A program made the position numbers and the translations under genes. Below are positions 23,884 through 32,445 of a stretch of DNA of 47,041 nucleotides, in pieces. The stretch lies in contig JALSJD010000212.1 in the NCBI GenBank assembly GCA_026989535.1, positions 1 to 47,041 on the forward strand. Reading direction: 5' to 3'. Each line of letters begins with the position of its first letter. The stretch's first letter is position 1. The notes beneath the pieces are model-generated. The model had not been told where the DNA came from. It made no database searches and was given only the letters and a program-made list of their open reading frames with translations. The stretch comes from Cyclobacteriaceae bacterium. Lineage in GTDB: Bacteria; Bacteroidota; Bacteroidia; Cytophagales; Cyclobacteriaceae.

Positions 23884-24474
23884 TTGAATAAACTAGAAAT
23901 TCTTCGGAAACACTTAGCCCTAAAAGTTGATATATCGGATGTTGACTTTGATAAATTTATTACTCTTACAAAGGAGGCAGCGGTAAAAAAAGGAGAACTC
24001 TTTATACGAGAGGGGCAAGTAGCAAAACACCAAGCTTTTTTGCTTAGTGGCGTAATGGGTGCTTATAATGTTGACCATAAAGGAGAAAAGCATGTCCTTC
24101 AAATTGCCATTGAGGGTCACTGGATTTCTGATTTGTATAGTTTCCTGTCCAAAGAGCCTGCAGTTTACAACGTGGAAGCCTTTGCCGATACAAAACTATT
24201 AATAATTACCAAAGACAACTTCGATAGAGCCTGTAATGAAATCCCCATATTCGAACGGTTTTTCAGGTTGCTTATGCAAAATGGATTAATTCATCAGCAA
24301 CAGAGAATATCTAATATTTACAGCGACTCTGCCCAAAGCAGGTATTTAAAACTGTTAAAAGAAAAACCTGAAATAGCACAAAGTGTACCCCAGCATTATT
24401 TGGCTTCTTTTCTCGGAATAAAACCACAATCGCTTAGTAGAATTAGAAAGAGTATTGCTGATAACGCTCTATAA
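23884..24474 (+). CDS. Crp/Fnr-family transcriptional regulator
   Basis: The 196-aa protein has a cyclic-nucleotide-binding-like beta-roll (about 25-120: KKGELFIREGQVAKHQAFLLSGVMGAY), a long dimer helix, and a C-terminal winged helix (ASFLGIKPQSLSRIRKSI). Many Bacteroidota members of this group lack a known ligand. The start must be TTG 23884: an in-frame TAA ends 9 nt upstream and no ATG occurs before residue 58. It precedes an NTF2-like gene and a YceI gene on the same strand, which may be its targets; that link is positional inference. Confidence 0.9.
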   Translation: MNKLEILRKHLALKVDISDVDFDKFITLTKEAAVKKGELFIREGQVAKHQAFLLSGVMGAYNVDHKGEKHVLQIAIEGHWISDLYSFLSKEPAVYNVEAFADTKLLIITKDNFDRACNEIPIFERFFRLLMQNGLIHQQQRISNIYSDSAQSRYLKLLKEKPEIAQSVPQHYLASFLGIKPQSLSRIRKSIADNAL

Positions 24475-24594
24475 CACTCACATTGCTGTACTAGCGCACC
24501 TAAGGCGTGTTGGTCAACTTCCCTTTCTTAACATAGGTGAACGTTTTCAACTTTTCAAGCCTCCAACTTTGTGTCATTATTAAATATAAAAATT

Positions 24595-24948
24595 ATGGCA
24601 ACAGTAAAAGAAAACGTAGAAGCATTAAACCAAATGATTCTACAAGGAGAGATTTTAGATGCGTTTGATAAGTTTTATGCAGAACAAGTAGTAATGCAAG
24701 AAAACCTAAACGAGTCGGTTTCGGGCAAAGCGGCCAATCGACTAAACGAAGAGGCTTTTGTAAATGGGATAACTGCTTTTAGGGGGGCAGAAGTAAAAAA
24801 TATTATTATTAATGACCAAATTGCGGTTGTTCAGTGGCATTTTGATTATGACCACAAAGACTGGGGAACTCGTAATTATGATCAGGTTTCTGTTCAGCGT
24901 TGGGAGGGTGACCAAATTGTGTATGAAAAATTTTATTACAGTAACTAG
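24595..24948 (+). CDS. NTF2/SnoaL-like protein
   Basis: A 117-aa single-domain protein with the cone-shaped NTF2-like fold pattern: an N-terminal helix pair (VKENVEALNQMILQGEILDAFDKFYAEQVVMQ), then strands (KNIIINDQIAVVQWHFDYDH, YDQVSVQRWEGDQIVYEKFYYSN). Members are ketosteroid isomerase- or SnoaL-like enzymes or binding proteins; no catalytic set can be named with confidence. ATG 24595 is preferred to 24571 because homologous small proteins start near MATVKENVEAL. It is 20 bp upstream of the YceI gene, so the two are likely co-transcribed. Confidence 0.8.
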   Translation: MATVKENVEALNQMILQGEILDAFDKFYAEQVVMQENLNESVSGKAANRLNEEAFVNGITAFRGAEVKNIIINDQIAVVQWHFDYDHKDWGTRNYDQVSVQRWEGDQIVYEKFYYSN

Positions 24949-24968
24949 AGCACTAATTAATTAAAAAA

Positions 24969-25550
24969 ATGAAAAAGACATTATTAATAATCGTAGCAGG
25001 GCTTACCACATTAGCCTCAACAGCACAAACCACTTGGGTAGTTGACCCAAGCCATTCTAAAGTAAATTTTACAGTTGATCACCTCGTTATTTCAGAGGTT
25101 GACGGCACGTTTAAATCATTTGATGGTAAAATTATTACATCAAAAGATGACTTTGCCGATGCAAAAATTAGCTTCACAATAGATGTAAAAAGCATTAATA
25201 CAGATTCTGACAAAAGAGACAATCACTTAAGGTCTGAAGATTTCTTTTATGTAGAAAAACACCCTAAAATAACTTTTGAAAGCACAGTTTTTACAAAGAT
25301 TGACGAAAGCCACTACGCCTTAAAAGGTAATTTAACAATGCGAGGAGTAACCAAACTTGTTGAATTTAATGTTAAATATGGAGGACAGGCAGAGGATGGC
25401 TATGGAAATACAAAAGCAGGGTTTGTAGCCAAAGGCAATGTTAACCGAATGGATTTTGGTATAGCCTGGAATGCCAAAACCAAACAAGGTGGGTGGACAG
25501 TAGGCGAAGAAGTAGCCCTTGTGATAAAGCTTGAAATGATGAAAAAATAA
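24969..25550 (+). CDS. YceI-family periplasmic lipid-binding-like protein
   Basis: The 193-aa protein has signal peptide MKKTLLIIVAGLTTLASTAQ and a lipocalin-like YceI barrel: WVVDPSHSKVNFTVDHLVISEVDGTF, INTDSDKRDNHLRSEDFF, KHPKITFEST, the GNLTMRGVTK motif, and NRMDFGI. YceI proteins bind isoprenoid or amphiphilic molecules; the physiological ligand here is unknown. It forms a probable two-gene unit with the NTF2-like gene and lies downstream of a Crp/Fnr regulator. A short GGGG/CCCC hairpin follows at about 25576-25588, too weak to call as a terminator. Confidence 0.94.
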   Translation: MKKTLLIIVAGLTTLASTAQTTWVVDPSHSKVNFTVDHLVISEVDGTFKSFDGKIITSKDDFADAKISFTIDVKSINTDSDKRDNHLRSEDFFYVEKHPKITFESTVFTKIDESHYALKGNLTMRGVTKLVEFNVKYGGQAEDGYGNTKAGFVAKGNVNRMDFGIAWNAKTKQGGWTVGEEVALVIKLEMMKK

Positions 25551-25625
25551 CTTTTACAATTGCGAATAAAATAAAAGGGGGTTCCCCTAGATGTACTTTT
25601 GCCGGCCTTTTTTCAATTTAAACAA

Positions 25626-25698
25626 GAGTCCACTCCGAAAACAGACAATTTTCACAAAAAGAGACTTTTTTGGTTTTGGGTGTTTTTGGAGTGGACTC
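25626..25698. mobile_element. MITE B copy 3: 73 bp, 6-bp duplication AAACAA
   Basis: 18-bp ends GAGTCCACTCCGAAAACA and TGTTTTTGGAGTGGACTC are complementary with one mismatch. AAACAA flanks both sides (25620-25625 and 25699-25704). It is 11 bp shorter internally than the copy at 11722. It lies between the YceI and recJ genes. Confidence 0.87.
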
Positions 25699-25763
25699 AA
25701 ACAAGTATTAGCTGATTTACACTGCCATTATTAGGCACAAGATTTGCCTATCTTTGTAGGCCT

Positions 25764-27461
25764 ATGCCTAGCGAATACCTTTGGAACATTAAACCACTGC
25801 CTGACGAAGAATCCATTCAGGAACTATCTGGTGCAATCAATACCAACCCAATTGTTTCGGCTTTATTATTGCAACGAGGCATCTCTAATTTTGAAGAGGC
25901 TAAATCTTTTTTTCGACCTTCGCTAAGCCAATTGCACGATCCTTTTTTAATGAAGGGCATGGATGTTGCTGCTGCAAGGCTGATAGAGGCCATTAAAGCC
26001 AAACAGAAAATATTAATTTATGGCGACTACGATGTAGATGGAACTACTTCTGTAGCCTTGGTGTATAAATTTCTATCTCATTACAGCTCAAATCTTGAAT
26101 ACTATATTCCCGATCGGTACGAAGAAGGGTATGGGGTATCTATGCAAGGCGTGGAGTGGGCTGCCAATAATAAGTTTGATTTAATCATTAGCCTCGATTG
26201 TGGCATTAAAGGGCATCAACCCATTGGCCAAGCCCGCAAATTGGGCCTCGATTTTATTGTGTGCGACCACCACACACCTGGCGATACGCTGCCCAATGCA
26301 ACCGCCATTCTCGATCCTAAACAAGAAGATTGTGAATATCCATTTAAAGAACTTTCGGGTTGTGGTGTTGGCTTTAAGCTAATGCAGGCGGTGGCTACTA
26401 AAATGAAATGGGATGAAGCATTATTGTTCGAAAATTTAGATTTATTGGCCGTAAGCATTGCAGCCGATATAGTGCCTATAATTGGCGAAAACAGGATATT
26501 AGCCTATTTTGGACTAAAAAAACTAAACGAGCAGCCAAGTGTTGGTCTTCAAGCATTGATGCAAGTAGGGGGATTAACACCTCCATTAAATATAGGCAAT
26601 GTAGTATTTGGGATTGCCCCTCGTATAAATGCTTCGGGTAGAATTGGCCATGCCAATGAGGCTGTATCAGTTTTAATAAGCAGCCATGCAATTGAGGCCG
26701 ATCGGATAGCCTCCCTCATTAATACAAAAAATCAAATTCGTAAAGAAACACAAGAGCAAATAACCAATGATGCGTTGGAAATGTTGACGAACACTGTCTA
26801 TCAAAACAGAAAATCAACCGTATTATTTAACCCCGATTGGCATAAAGGGGTTATTGGCATTGTGGCTTCTAAATGTGTAGATGAATTTTATAAACCTACC
26901 ATTGTGTTAACGGAGTCGAATGGGTTTATAACTGGCTCTGCTCGGTCGGTTTCGGGCTTTGATGTGCATAATGCCATATTGGAGTGTGACCAATGGCTAG
27001 AGCAGTTTGGAGGGCATAAATATGCGGCAGGGCTAAGCCTAAAGCCTGAGAATTTAGAAGGCTTTGTTATGGCATTTGAAGAAGCAGTTTCGTCCACAAT
27101 AACAGCGGAGCAAGAAAAAAAACAGCTCAAAATTGACACAGAAATAACACTCGACTTAATCAATTATAAATTTTTAGGTATCCTAAACCAGATGGCACCT
27201 TTTGGGCCGGCCAATTTGCAACCAGTGTTTATAGCCAAAGGAGTAACCATTCAAAAAGCATTTCTGTTAAAAAAGGCACATATAAAATTAAATATAACCC
27301 AAAATGGCGCAGTGTTTGATGGGATTGGTTTTAATATGCCTCAGCATTATAAAAAAGAACTGGAAGGAGATAAAGTTGATATCGTATTTAATATTGATGA
27401 AAATAATTTTAGAGGGATAAAAAGCATCCAACTAAAAATTAAAGACTTGATATTGAATTAA
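25764..27461 (+). CDS. recJ: Single-stranded-DNA-specific exonuclease RecJ
   Basis: A 5'-3' ssDNA exonuclease for recombination and mismatch/base-excision repair. The 565-aa protein carries the DHH phosphoesterase motifs: GDYDVDGTTS (87-96), SLDCGIKG (143-150), DHH (168-170), and GVGFKLMQA. The DHHA1 part has GSARSVSGFDVHNAI and FGGHKYAAGLSL, and the C-terminal OB domain has FGPANLQPVF. Length is typical. TATCTTTG, a -7-like element, lies 8 bp before the ATG with no good -33 partner. lptB follows 79 bp later on the same strand. Confidence 0.96.
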   Translation: MPSEYLWNIKPLPDEESIQELSGAINTNPIVSALLLQRGISNFEEAKSFFRPSLSQLHDPFLMKGMDVAAARLIEAIKAKQKILIYGDYDVDGTTSVALVYKFLSHYSSNLEYYIPDRYEEGYGVSMQGVEWAANNKFDLIISLDCGIKGHQPIGQARKLGLDFIVCDHHTPGDTLPNATAILDPKQEDCEYPFKELSGCGVGFKLMQAVATKMKWDEALLFENLDLLAVSIAADIVPIIGENRILAYFGLKKLNEQPSVGLQALMQVGGLTPPLNIGNVVFGIAPRINASGRIGHANEAVSVLISSHAIEADRIASLINTKNQIRKETQEQITNDALEMLTNTVYQNRKSTVLFNPDWHKGVIGIVASKCVDEFYKPTIVLTESNGFITGSARSVSGFDVHNAILECDQWLEQFGGHKYAAGLSLKPENLEGFVMAFEEAVSSTITAEQEKKQLKIDTEITLDLINYKFLGILNQMAPFGPANLQPVFIAKGVTIQKAFLLKKAHIKLNITQNGAVFDGIGFNMPQHYKKELEGDKVDIVFNIDENNFRGIKSIQLKIKDLILN

Positions 27462-27540
27462 ATTTTCTTTGTGATTCTCTGTGCCTACTTTGTGTAACTT
27501 TGTGGTTAATTACATTGCCTTTTTATAGAGAAGTTATAGT

Positions 27541-28272
27541 ATGATTTTAAAAGCCGAACATTTAGTTAAAAAATACAGCAAACGAAAAGTTGTTGATGAT
27601 ATTAGCGTAGAAGTTAATCAGGGTGAAATTGTGGGTTTATTAGGCCCTAACGGGGCAGGTAAAACCACCTCTTTTTATATGATGGTAGGCTTAATTAAAC
27701 CCAATGAAGGTAAAATATTTTTAGATAACGAGGACATTACCTCTTTGCCAATGTACAAAAGAGCAAAACTTGGTATTGGGTATTTGGCACAGGAAGCTTC
27801 GGTTTTTAGGAAGCTTACCGTTGAAGAAAATATATTAGCCGTATTGGAAATGACGAACCTATCAAAGGTGGCTCAAAAGGAAAAGACAGAAAGTTTATTG
27901 GAAGAATTTAGTCTTACCCACGTTCGAAAAAATATGGGAGGCGTGCTTTCAGGAGGCGAACGCAGAAGAACAGAAATTGCGAGAGCCTTGGCCGTGGATC
28001 CCAAATTTGTTTTGTTAGATGAGCCTTTTGCAGGGGTTGACCCCATTGCTGTGGAGGAAATCCAAAGCATTGTATCGCAGCTTAAAAAGAAAAATATTGG
28101 CATCTTAATTACCGATCATAATGTAAACGAAACCTTATCTATTACAGATAGGGCTTATTTAATGTTTGAAGGCCGTCTCCTAAAATCAGGCTCTGCTGAA
28201 GACTTAGCCAACGACCCTCAAGTAAGAAAAGTGTATTTGGGGCAACACTTTGAATTAAAGCGAAAGGTTTAA
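27541..28272 (+). CDS. lptB: LPS export ABC transporter ATP-binding protein LptB
   Basis: The ATPase of the LptB2FG complex, which extracts lipopolysaccharide from the inner membrane. The 243-aa protein has Walker [10 protein letters not shown] (35-43), signature LSGGE (136-140), Walker [13 protein letters not shown], and the H-loop ITDHN. The LptB subfamily is indicated by [23 protein letters not shown]. The permease genes lptF/G are not in this window, but lptC is at 35.6 kb. A TAACTTTG at 27495-27502 could be a -7 element. It is followed 86 bp later by the GH3-like gene. Confidence 0.95.
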   Translation: MILKAEHLVKKYSKRKVVDDISVEVNQGEIVGLLGPNGAGKTTSFYMMVGLIKPNEGKIFLDNEDITSLPMYKRAKLGIGYLAQEASVFRKLTVEENILAVLEMTNLSKVAQKEKTESLLEEFSLTHVRKNMGGVLSGGERRRTEIARALAVDPKFVLLDEPFAGVDPIAVEEIQSIVSQLKKKNIGILITDHNVNETLSITDRAYLMFEGRLLKSGSAEDLANDPQVRKVYLGQHFELKRKV

Positions 28273-28358
28273 TTTATTATTTTATTTTGGAGGCACTAGT
28301 TTTGGGCAATCATTATATGCTATTTTAGTATCCAACAATTTTTTAAACTAGCTACTTA

Positions 28359-29882
28359 ATGCCATTTCTAAACACCTTTATTAATTGGGTAATAAAAAAA
28401 CGAGTTCATCAAATTGAGCTTTTTATGGAGTACCCGCACGAGGTACAACGTGATGTGTTTAATCGCTTAATTTCAGATGCGAAGAACACGGAATTTGGGA
28501 AAAAGCATCAGTTTAAATCAATCAACTCTTATAAAGAATTTCAACAACAAGTTCCAATCTCTACCTACGAAGAACTATTTCCTTACATCGAACGAATGAT
28601 GAGAGGAGAGCAAAACGTGCTTTGGCCAACTTATATTAATTGGTTTGCAAAATCATCAGGAACCACCAATGCGAAGAGCAAGTTTATTCCTGTTTCGCAA
28701 GAGGCATTGGACGAAAGCCATTTTAGTGGGGGCAAGGATTTATTAGCCTTTTATGTAAATAATAATCCTGACTCATTGATTTTTACGGGCAAAGTACTCT
28801 CCATTGGTGGTAGTCATCAAAAAAACTCACTAGCACCAGATTTAGATTCTTATTTTGGAGACGTATCGGCTGTAATTATGCAAAATATGCCCTTATGGGC
28901 AAAATATGTACGTACCCCAAGTGAGGAGGTGGCTTTGCTTGATAGCTGGGAAGAAAAATTGGAGAAGATTGCCCAAGAAACACAAGATGAAAATGTAACC
29001 AGTATGACGGGCGTGCCCACGTGGGCACTATTGGTTTTAAAAAGAATAATGGACTTGAAAGGAGCTGCTAATATATTAGAAGTTTGGCCTAACCTTGAAG
29101 TATTCTTTCACGGGGCAGTTGCTTTTGGGCCTTATCGAAAAGTCTTTCAAGATATAATTCCTAATAACAATATGTCTTATATAGATGCGTATAATGCTTC
29201 TGAGGGATTTTTTGGGATTCAAGATAGCCCCAAAAATGACGATATGCTGCTAATGCTTGATTATGGCATTTTTTATGAATTTATTCCGATGAGCTCAAGT
29301 GGATTATCAGCCAGTGAACCAATCCCATTATGGGAAGTAGAAGCTGGCAAAATATATGCGATGGTTATTTCAACAAATGCGGGTTTATGGCGGTATAATA
29401 TTGGAGACACCATACGATTTACCAGTACCAAGCCGTACCGCATAAAAATATCAGGCAGAACCAAGCATTTTATTAATGCTTTTGGGGAAGAGCTGGTGAT
29501 TGAAAATGCGGAGGAGGCTATTGCAAAAGCGTGTGACAAAACAGGTGCAAAAATTGAGAATTTTACGGCAGGCCCTATTTATCTTGAAAAGAATAAAAGA
29601 GGCGGGCATGAATGGATAATAGAATTTGCAAATGCGCCTGAAGACTTAAAAGAATTTGCCACATTGCTCGATAAAAACTTGCAAGAACTAAACTCCGATT
29701 ATGAAGCCAAAAGGCAAAATGACCTCGCATTAGTGCTGCCTAAAATTTATCCCGTTCCGGGGGGCACATTTTATAAATGGATGAAAACTAGAAATAAGCT
29801 TGGTGGGCAAAATAAAGTGCCAAGGCTTAGTAATGATAGGAGCCATATCGAAAGTATTTTAGGCTTGCTAGCCGAAAATTAA
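28359..29882 (+). CDS. GH3-family (auxin-responsive-promoter-like) acyl-adenylating protein
   Basis: This 507-aa protein belongs to the GH3 superfamily, whose plant members conjugate amino acids to jasmonate or auxin by acyl-adenylation. Visible features are WFAKSSGTTNAKSKFIPVS (ATP-binding P-loop-like motif, about 98-116), VTSMTGVPTWALLVLKRI, YNASEGFFGIQD, YRIKISGRTKHFINAFGEEL, and the late KWMKTRNKLGGQNKVPRL. Bacteroidota GH3 genes are widespread, often near lptB-type or cell-envelope genes, and their substrate is unknown. It probably ends a recJ-lptB-GH3 same-strand run; no terminator hairpin is evident after it. Confidence 0.92.
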   Translation: MPFLNTFINWVIKKRVHQIELFMEYPHEVQRDVFNRLISDAKNTEFGKKHQFKSINSYKEFQQQVPISTYEELFPYIERMMRGEQNVLWPTYINWFAKSSGTTNAKSKFIPVSQEALDESHFSGGKDLLAFYVNNNPDSLIFTGKVLSIGGSHQKNSLAPDLDSYFGDVSAVIMQNMPLWAKYVRTPSEEVALLDSWEEKLEKIAQETQDENVTSMTGVPTWALLVLKRIMDLKGAANILEVWPNLEVFFHGAVAFGPYRKVFQDIIPNNNMSYIDAYNASEGFFGIQDSPKNDDMLLMLDYGIFYEFIPMSSSGLSASEPIPLWEVEAGKIYAMVISTNAGLWRYNIGDTIRFTSTKPYRIKISGRTKHFINAFGEELVIENAEEAIAKACDKTGAKIENFTAGPIYLEKNKRGGHEWIIEFANAPEDLKEFATLLDKNLQELNSDYEAKRQNDLALVLPKIYPVPGGTFYKWMKTRNKLGGQNKVPRLSNDRSHIESILGLLAEN

Positions 29883-30120
29883 ATTGCACTCAAAATTGCA
29901 CTATTCTAACAAAGTGTATTTTTAAGCTTTAAACAAACTGTTCTATTATTTTTTTATAAAAAAATACAAAAGCACTTTGCTCAAGTGTATTTTTATTTCT
30001 ACTTTTGAATACTAATTAACCTTAGCTATCGAATCACCAACGGAAGCTCTTTTGTTAGTGCTATTCAATAGAAACCCTTATTTTATTTTGTTGTTATACG
30101 TATTCCCATTTTGGGATTAC

Positions 30121-30227
30121 TTATGCACAATTTCTGTGATTTATCCACATTACCTTAATGTTAATCCTTAAGCTGCTGGCTATTAGGTTGTTGTGTGGCT
30201 GCTCTTAAATCTAATTTCTGTGGACAA
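30121..30227. other. Cluster of DnaA-box-like sites in a convergent spacer (oriC candidate)
   Basis: The 429-bp gap 29883-30311 has no gene and lies between convergent genes. It contains TTATGCACA (30121-30129), the perfect DnaA box TTATCCACA (30141-30149) exactly 20 bp later on the same strand, and TGTGGACAA (30219-30227), which is TTGTCCACA on the other strand. An AT-rich tract (29930-30015) lies beside them. The convergent gene layout is unusual for an origin, so this is a candidate only. Confidence 0.35.
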
Positions 30228-30311
30228 CTTTTGCTAACTTGCTGATTTTCACATATTTTACAAAAACAAAAGCAATTGCCTTAAAAAATTAGGCGTAACC
30301 TAGTTGTTAAG

Positions 30312-32081
30312 TTAAGCCTGAATATTTTGTTTTCTTAGCTTATTCCTATAAGTGTTAAATATGCGCGATTTAGATAAAAATCCCACGTATATGCCATTAT
30401 CAATTACAGGTAAATTCCATGCGCCCGTGGATTCAAACTTATGCATAACGGATTGCATATTTTCTTGAGAGCTTACACTGGCAGGAGGGCTGTGCATAAG
30501 CTCCTCTACATACATCGTGTCATACGATTCAGTATCAAACATTATTTGCCTTATATCATCTAACGTTACAATACCAACAAGCGACCCATCATCATTTACC
30601 ACTGGAAAAATATTGCGTTTAGAACTTCTTACAAGCACCACCAATTCGCGTAATGTTGCCATAGGTGATACCTTTAATAAGTCGGTTTCAATCAACTTAT
30701 TTAAATTGATTACTCCAAGTACTAGTTTGTCTTTATCCTTAGGAATTAGATCGCCTGTTTTGGCCAACGATTTAGAATAAAGCGAATAGGGCTCAAAGTA
30801 AATGGTAGTACTATACGCAATGGCCGATACCAACATTAGTGGTACAAATAGCGTGTAGCCACTTGTAATTTCTGCAATTAAAAATATGGCCGTTAAGGGA
30901 GCGTGCAACACCCCACTCATTACCCCACTCATACCCATTAGGGTAAAATTACTAATACTTAAAACAGGTACTCCGGCAACCATATTTACAACAGTAGCAA
31001 ACAGAAACCCAAAGGTGCCACCAATAAATAAAGAAGGGGCAAATACCCCACCACTGCCCCCAGAGCCAATGGTTATGGCGGAGGCTACAGGTTTGATTAA
31101 AATAACTGCACCCATTAATAAAACAAGGTAAAAACCTGAATTAACTCCTTCAAAAATACTTTCCGCAAAAATGGTAGTAGCCTCCCCATTTAAAATTGTT
31201 TTAATGGTAGCATACCCTTCGCCATAAAGTGGGTGTAAAAAAAGAATGATGATGCCTAGTGCTATTCCGCCTACAGCAGCCCTTGATAGTTGACTTTTTA
31301 TTTTGCTTATCTGCTTTTCTACATAAAACGTGGTTCTTGTAAAATAAACCGAAAGCAACCCTGCCAAAGCAGCAAAAACTACTACAAACGGCACATCATT
31401 AAGCGAAAACTCATCCTTTAGCTTAAACGAAAACAATATTTCAGACCCTAAAATAGAATGAGAGGTGAGCGAACCCATTACCGAAGAAATAAGTAATGGG
31501 ATAAATAATGCAATGGTAACTTCGGGCAGCAGCACTTCAATGGCAAAAATAACCCCTGCGATGGGAGAGTTAAAAATGGCAGAAATAGCACCTGCTGCAC
31601 CGCAGGCAATGAGCAATGTGCGTTTTTTATAGCCAAGGTGCATTAATCGCCCAATGTTGGAGCCAATGGCCGAACCGGTAACTACAATAGGAGCCTCCAG
31701 CCCTACCGAACCTCCAAAGCCCACGGTAATGGCACTGGTAAACATTCGAGAGTACATTTTAGCCCTGTTAATAATGCTGGAACGTTTTGAAATCACAAAC
31801 AGAATATTAGTAATTCCGTGGCCAAGGTGTTCTTTTAATAAGTATTTAGAAATTAATACGGTAAGCAAAATGCCAATAAAAGGATAAACCACGTAAAGAA
31901 GCTTATGCGATTCAAACACTTTATTGTCCATTAAAAAATGACCAATCGTATGAACCGCCCATTTTAACGTAACTGCTGCCAGCCCCGAAATAACACCTAT
32001 TAATAGTCCTAGGAAAATAAGAAAATTCCTATCACTAACATGTTTAATCCGCCAGACTAAAAATTTATGAAGTAGAAACAT
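30312..32081 (-). CDS. CLC-type chloride channel / H+-Cl- exchanger with CBS domains
   Basis: The 589-aa integral membrane protein has about ten or more hydrophobic helices through residue 430, then paired CBS domains (about 470-585: MATLRELVVLVRSSKRNIFPVVNDDG... and MHSPPASVSSQENMQSV...). CLC signatures are GFGGSVGLEAP with gating Glu E129, GAAGAISAIFNSPIAGVIFAIE, and GSGGSGGVFAPSLFIGG. A gating Glu suggests exchanger or gated activity; a proton-path Glu was not assigned. CBS domains may sense adenine nucleotides. It is monocistronic, divergent from the B12 operon and convergent with GH3. Confidence 0.94.
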   Translation of the reverse strand: MFLLHKFLVWRIKHVSDRNFLIFLGLLIGVISGLAAVTLKWAVHTIGHFLMDNKVFESHKLLYVVYPFIGILLTVLISKYLLKEHLGHGITNILFVISKRSSIINRAKMYSRMFTSAITVGFGGSVGLEAPIVVTGSAIGSNIGRLMHLGYKKRTLLIACGAAGAISAIFNSPIAGVIFAIEVLLPEVTIALFIPLLISSVMGSLTSHSILGSEILFSFKLKDEFSLNDVPFVVVFAALAGLLSVYFTRTTFYVEKQISKIKSQLSRAAVGGIALGIIILFLHPLYGEGYATIKTILNGEATTIFAESIFEGVNSGFYLVLLMGAVILIKPVASAITIGSGGSGGVFAPSLFIGGTFGFLFATVVNMVAGVPVLSISNFTLMGMSGVMSGVLHAPLTAIFLIAEITSGYTLFVPLMLVSAIAYSTTIYFEPYSLYSKSLAKTGDLIPKDKDKLVLGVINLNKLIETDLLKVSPMATLRELVVLVRSSKRNIFPVVNDDGSLVGIVTLDDIRQIMFDTESYDTMYVEELMHSPPASVSSQENMQSVMHKFESTGAWNLPVIDNGIYVGFLSKSRIFNTYRNKLRKQNIQA

Positions 32082-32168
32082 GAACGTTGTATAACTGCAA
32101 CAAAGGTATTACTCTCACTAAAGAATCTTAGTTTATGAGCTAAGAATTTGAGGTTTAATTTTATTACG

Positions 32169-32199
32169 TTGGTTATTAAAAAACCAGTCGCTACTTTCG
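32169..32199 (+). promoter_or_regulatory. Candidate promoter of the B12 operon
   Basis: TTGG (32169-32172), a 19-bp spacer, and TACTTTCG (32192-32199) fit the Bacteroidota -33/-7 pattern. The predicted start near 32206 coincides with the 5' strand of the riboswitch P1 stem, which supports the assignment. Confidence 0.55.
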
Positions 32200-32203
32200 C
32201 ACT

Positions 32204-32409
32204 ATTGGTTCTTATTCCTCGCCTAGCTGGCGGGGATAGATTAAAATGGGAATTTTCGTTTAAATCGAAAGCTGTCCCCGCAACTGTGAACCCACTTCGC
32301 TAACGAGCGAAAAGGAGTTTTTACATCCGCAGCCACTTTTCTCACTTCGATGATTTGGAGGAGATTGGGAAGGCTCGTAAAAACAGGGTAAGCCAGGAGA
32401 CCTGCCAAT
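32204..32409 (+). promoter_or_regulatory. Cobalamin (AdoCbl/B12) riboswitch
   Basis: The conserved core is readable: AAAATGGGAA (about 32244), GTCCCCGCAACTGTGA (32274-32288), and the B12 box AGCCAGGAGACCTGCC (32391-32406). P1 is ATTGG (32204-32208) with CCAAT (32405-32409). A variable arm occupies about 32290-32390. It lies directly ahead of the btuB-like gene and should repress it when cobalamin is abundant. Confidence 0.95.
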
Positions 32410-32426
32410 CATTTTATCGTACTTAA

Positions 32427-32445
32427 TGCTTTCGGAGGAAAGGCA
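32427..32445 (+). promoter_or_regulatory. Shine-Dalgarno hairpin, likely riboswitch expression platform
   Basis: TGCTTTC (32427-32433) and GAAAGGCA (32438-32445) can pair with one bulged G, placing GGAG of the strong GGAGG (32434-32438) in the loop and first pair, right before ATG 32446. A strong SD is unusual in this phylum, so translational control by sequestration is plausible. Confidence 0.45.

Noticed and set aside
25576-25588. AGGGG/CCCCT hairpin after yceI as a terminator
   Set aside because: The stem is only 5 bp and no T-run follows directly.
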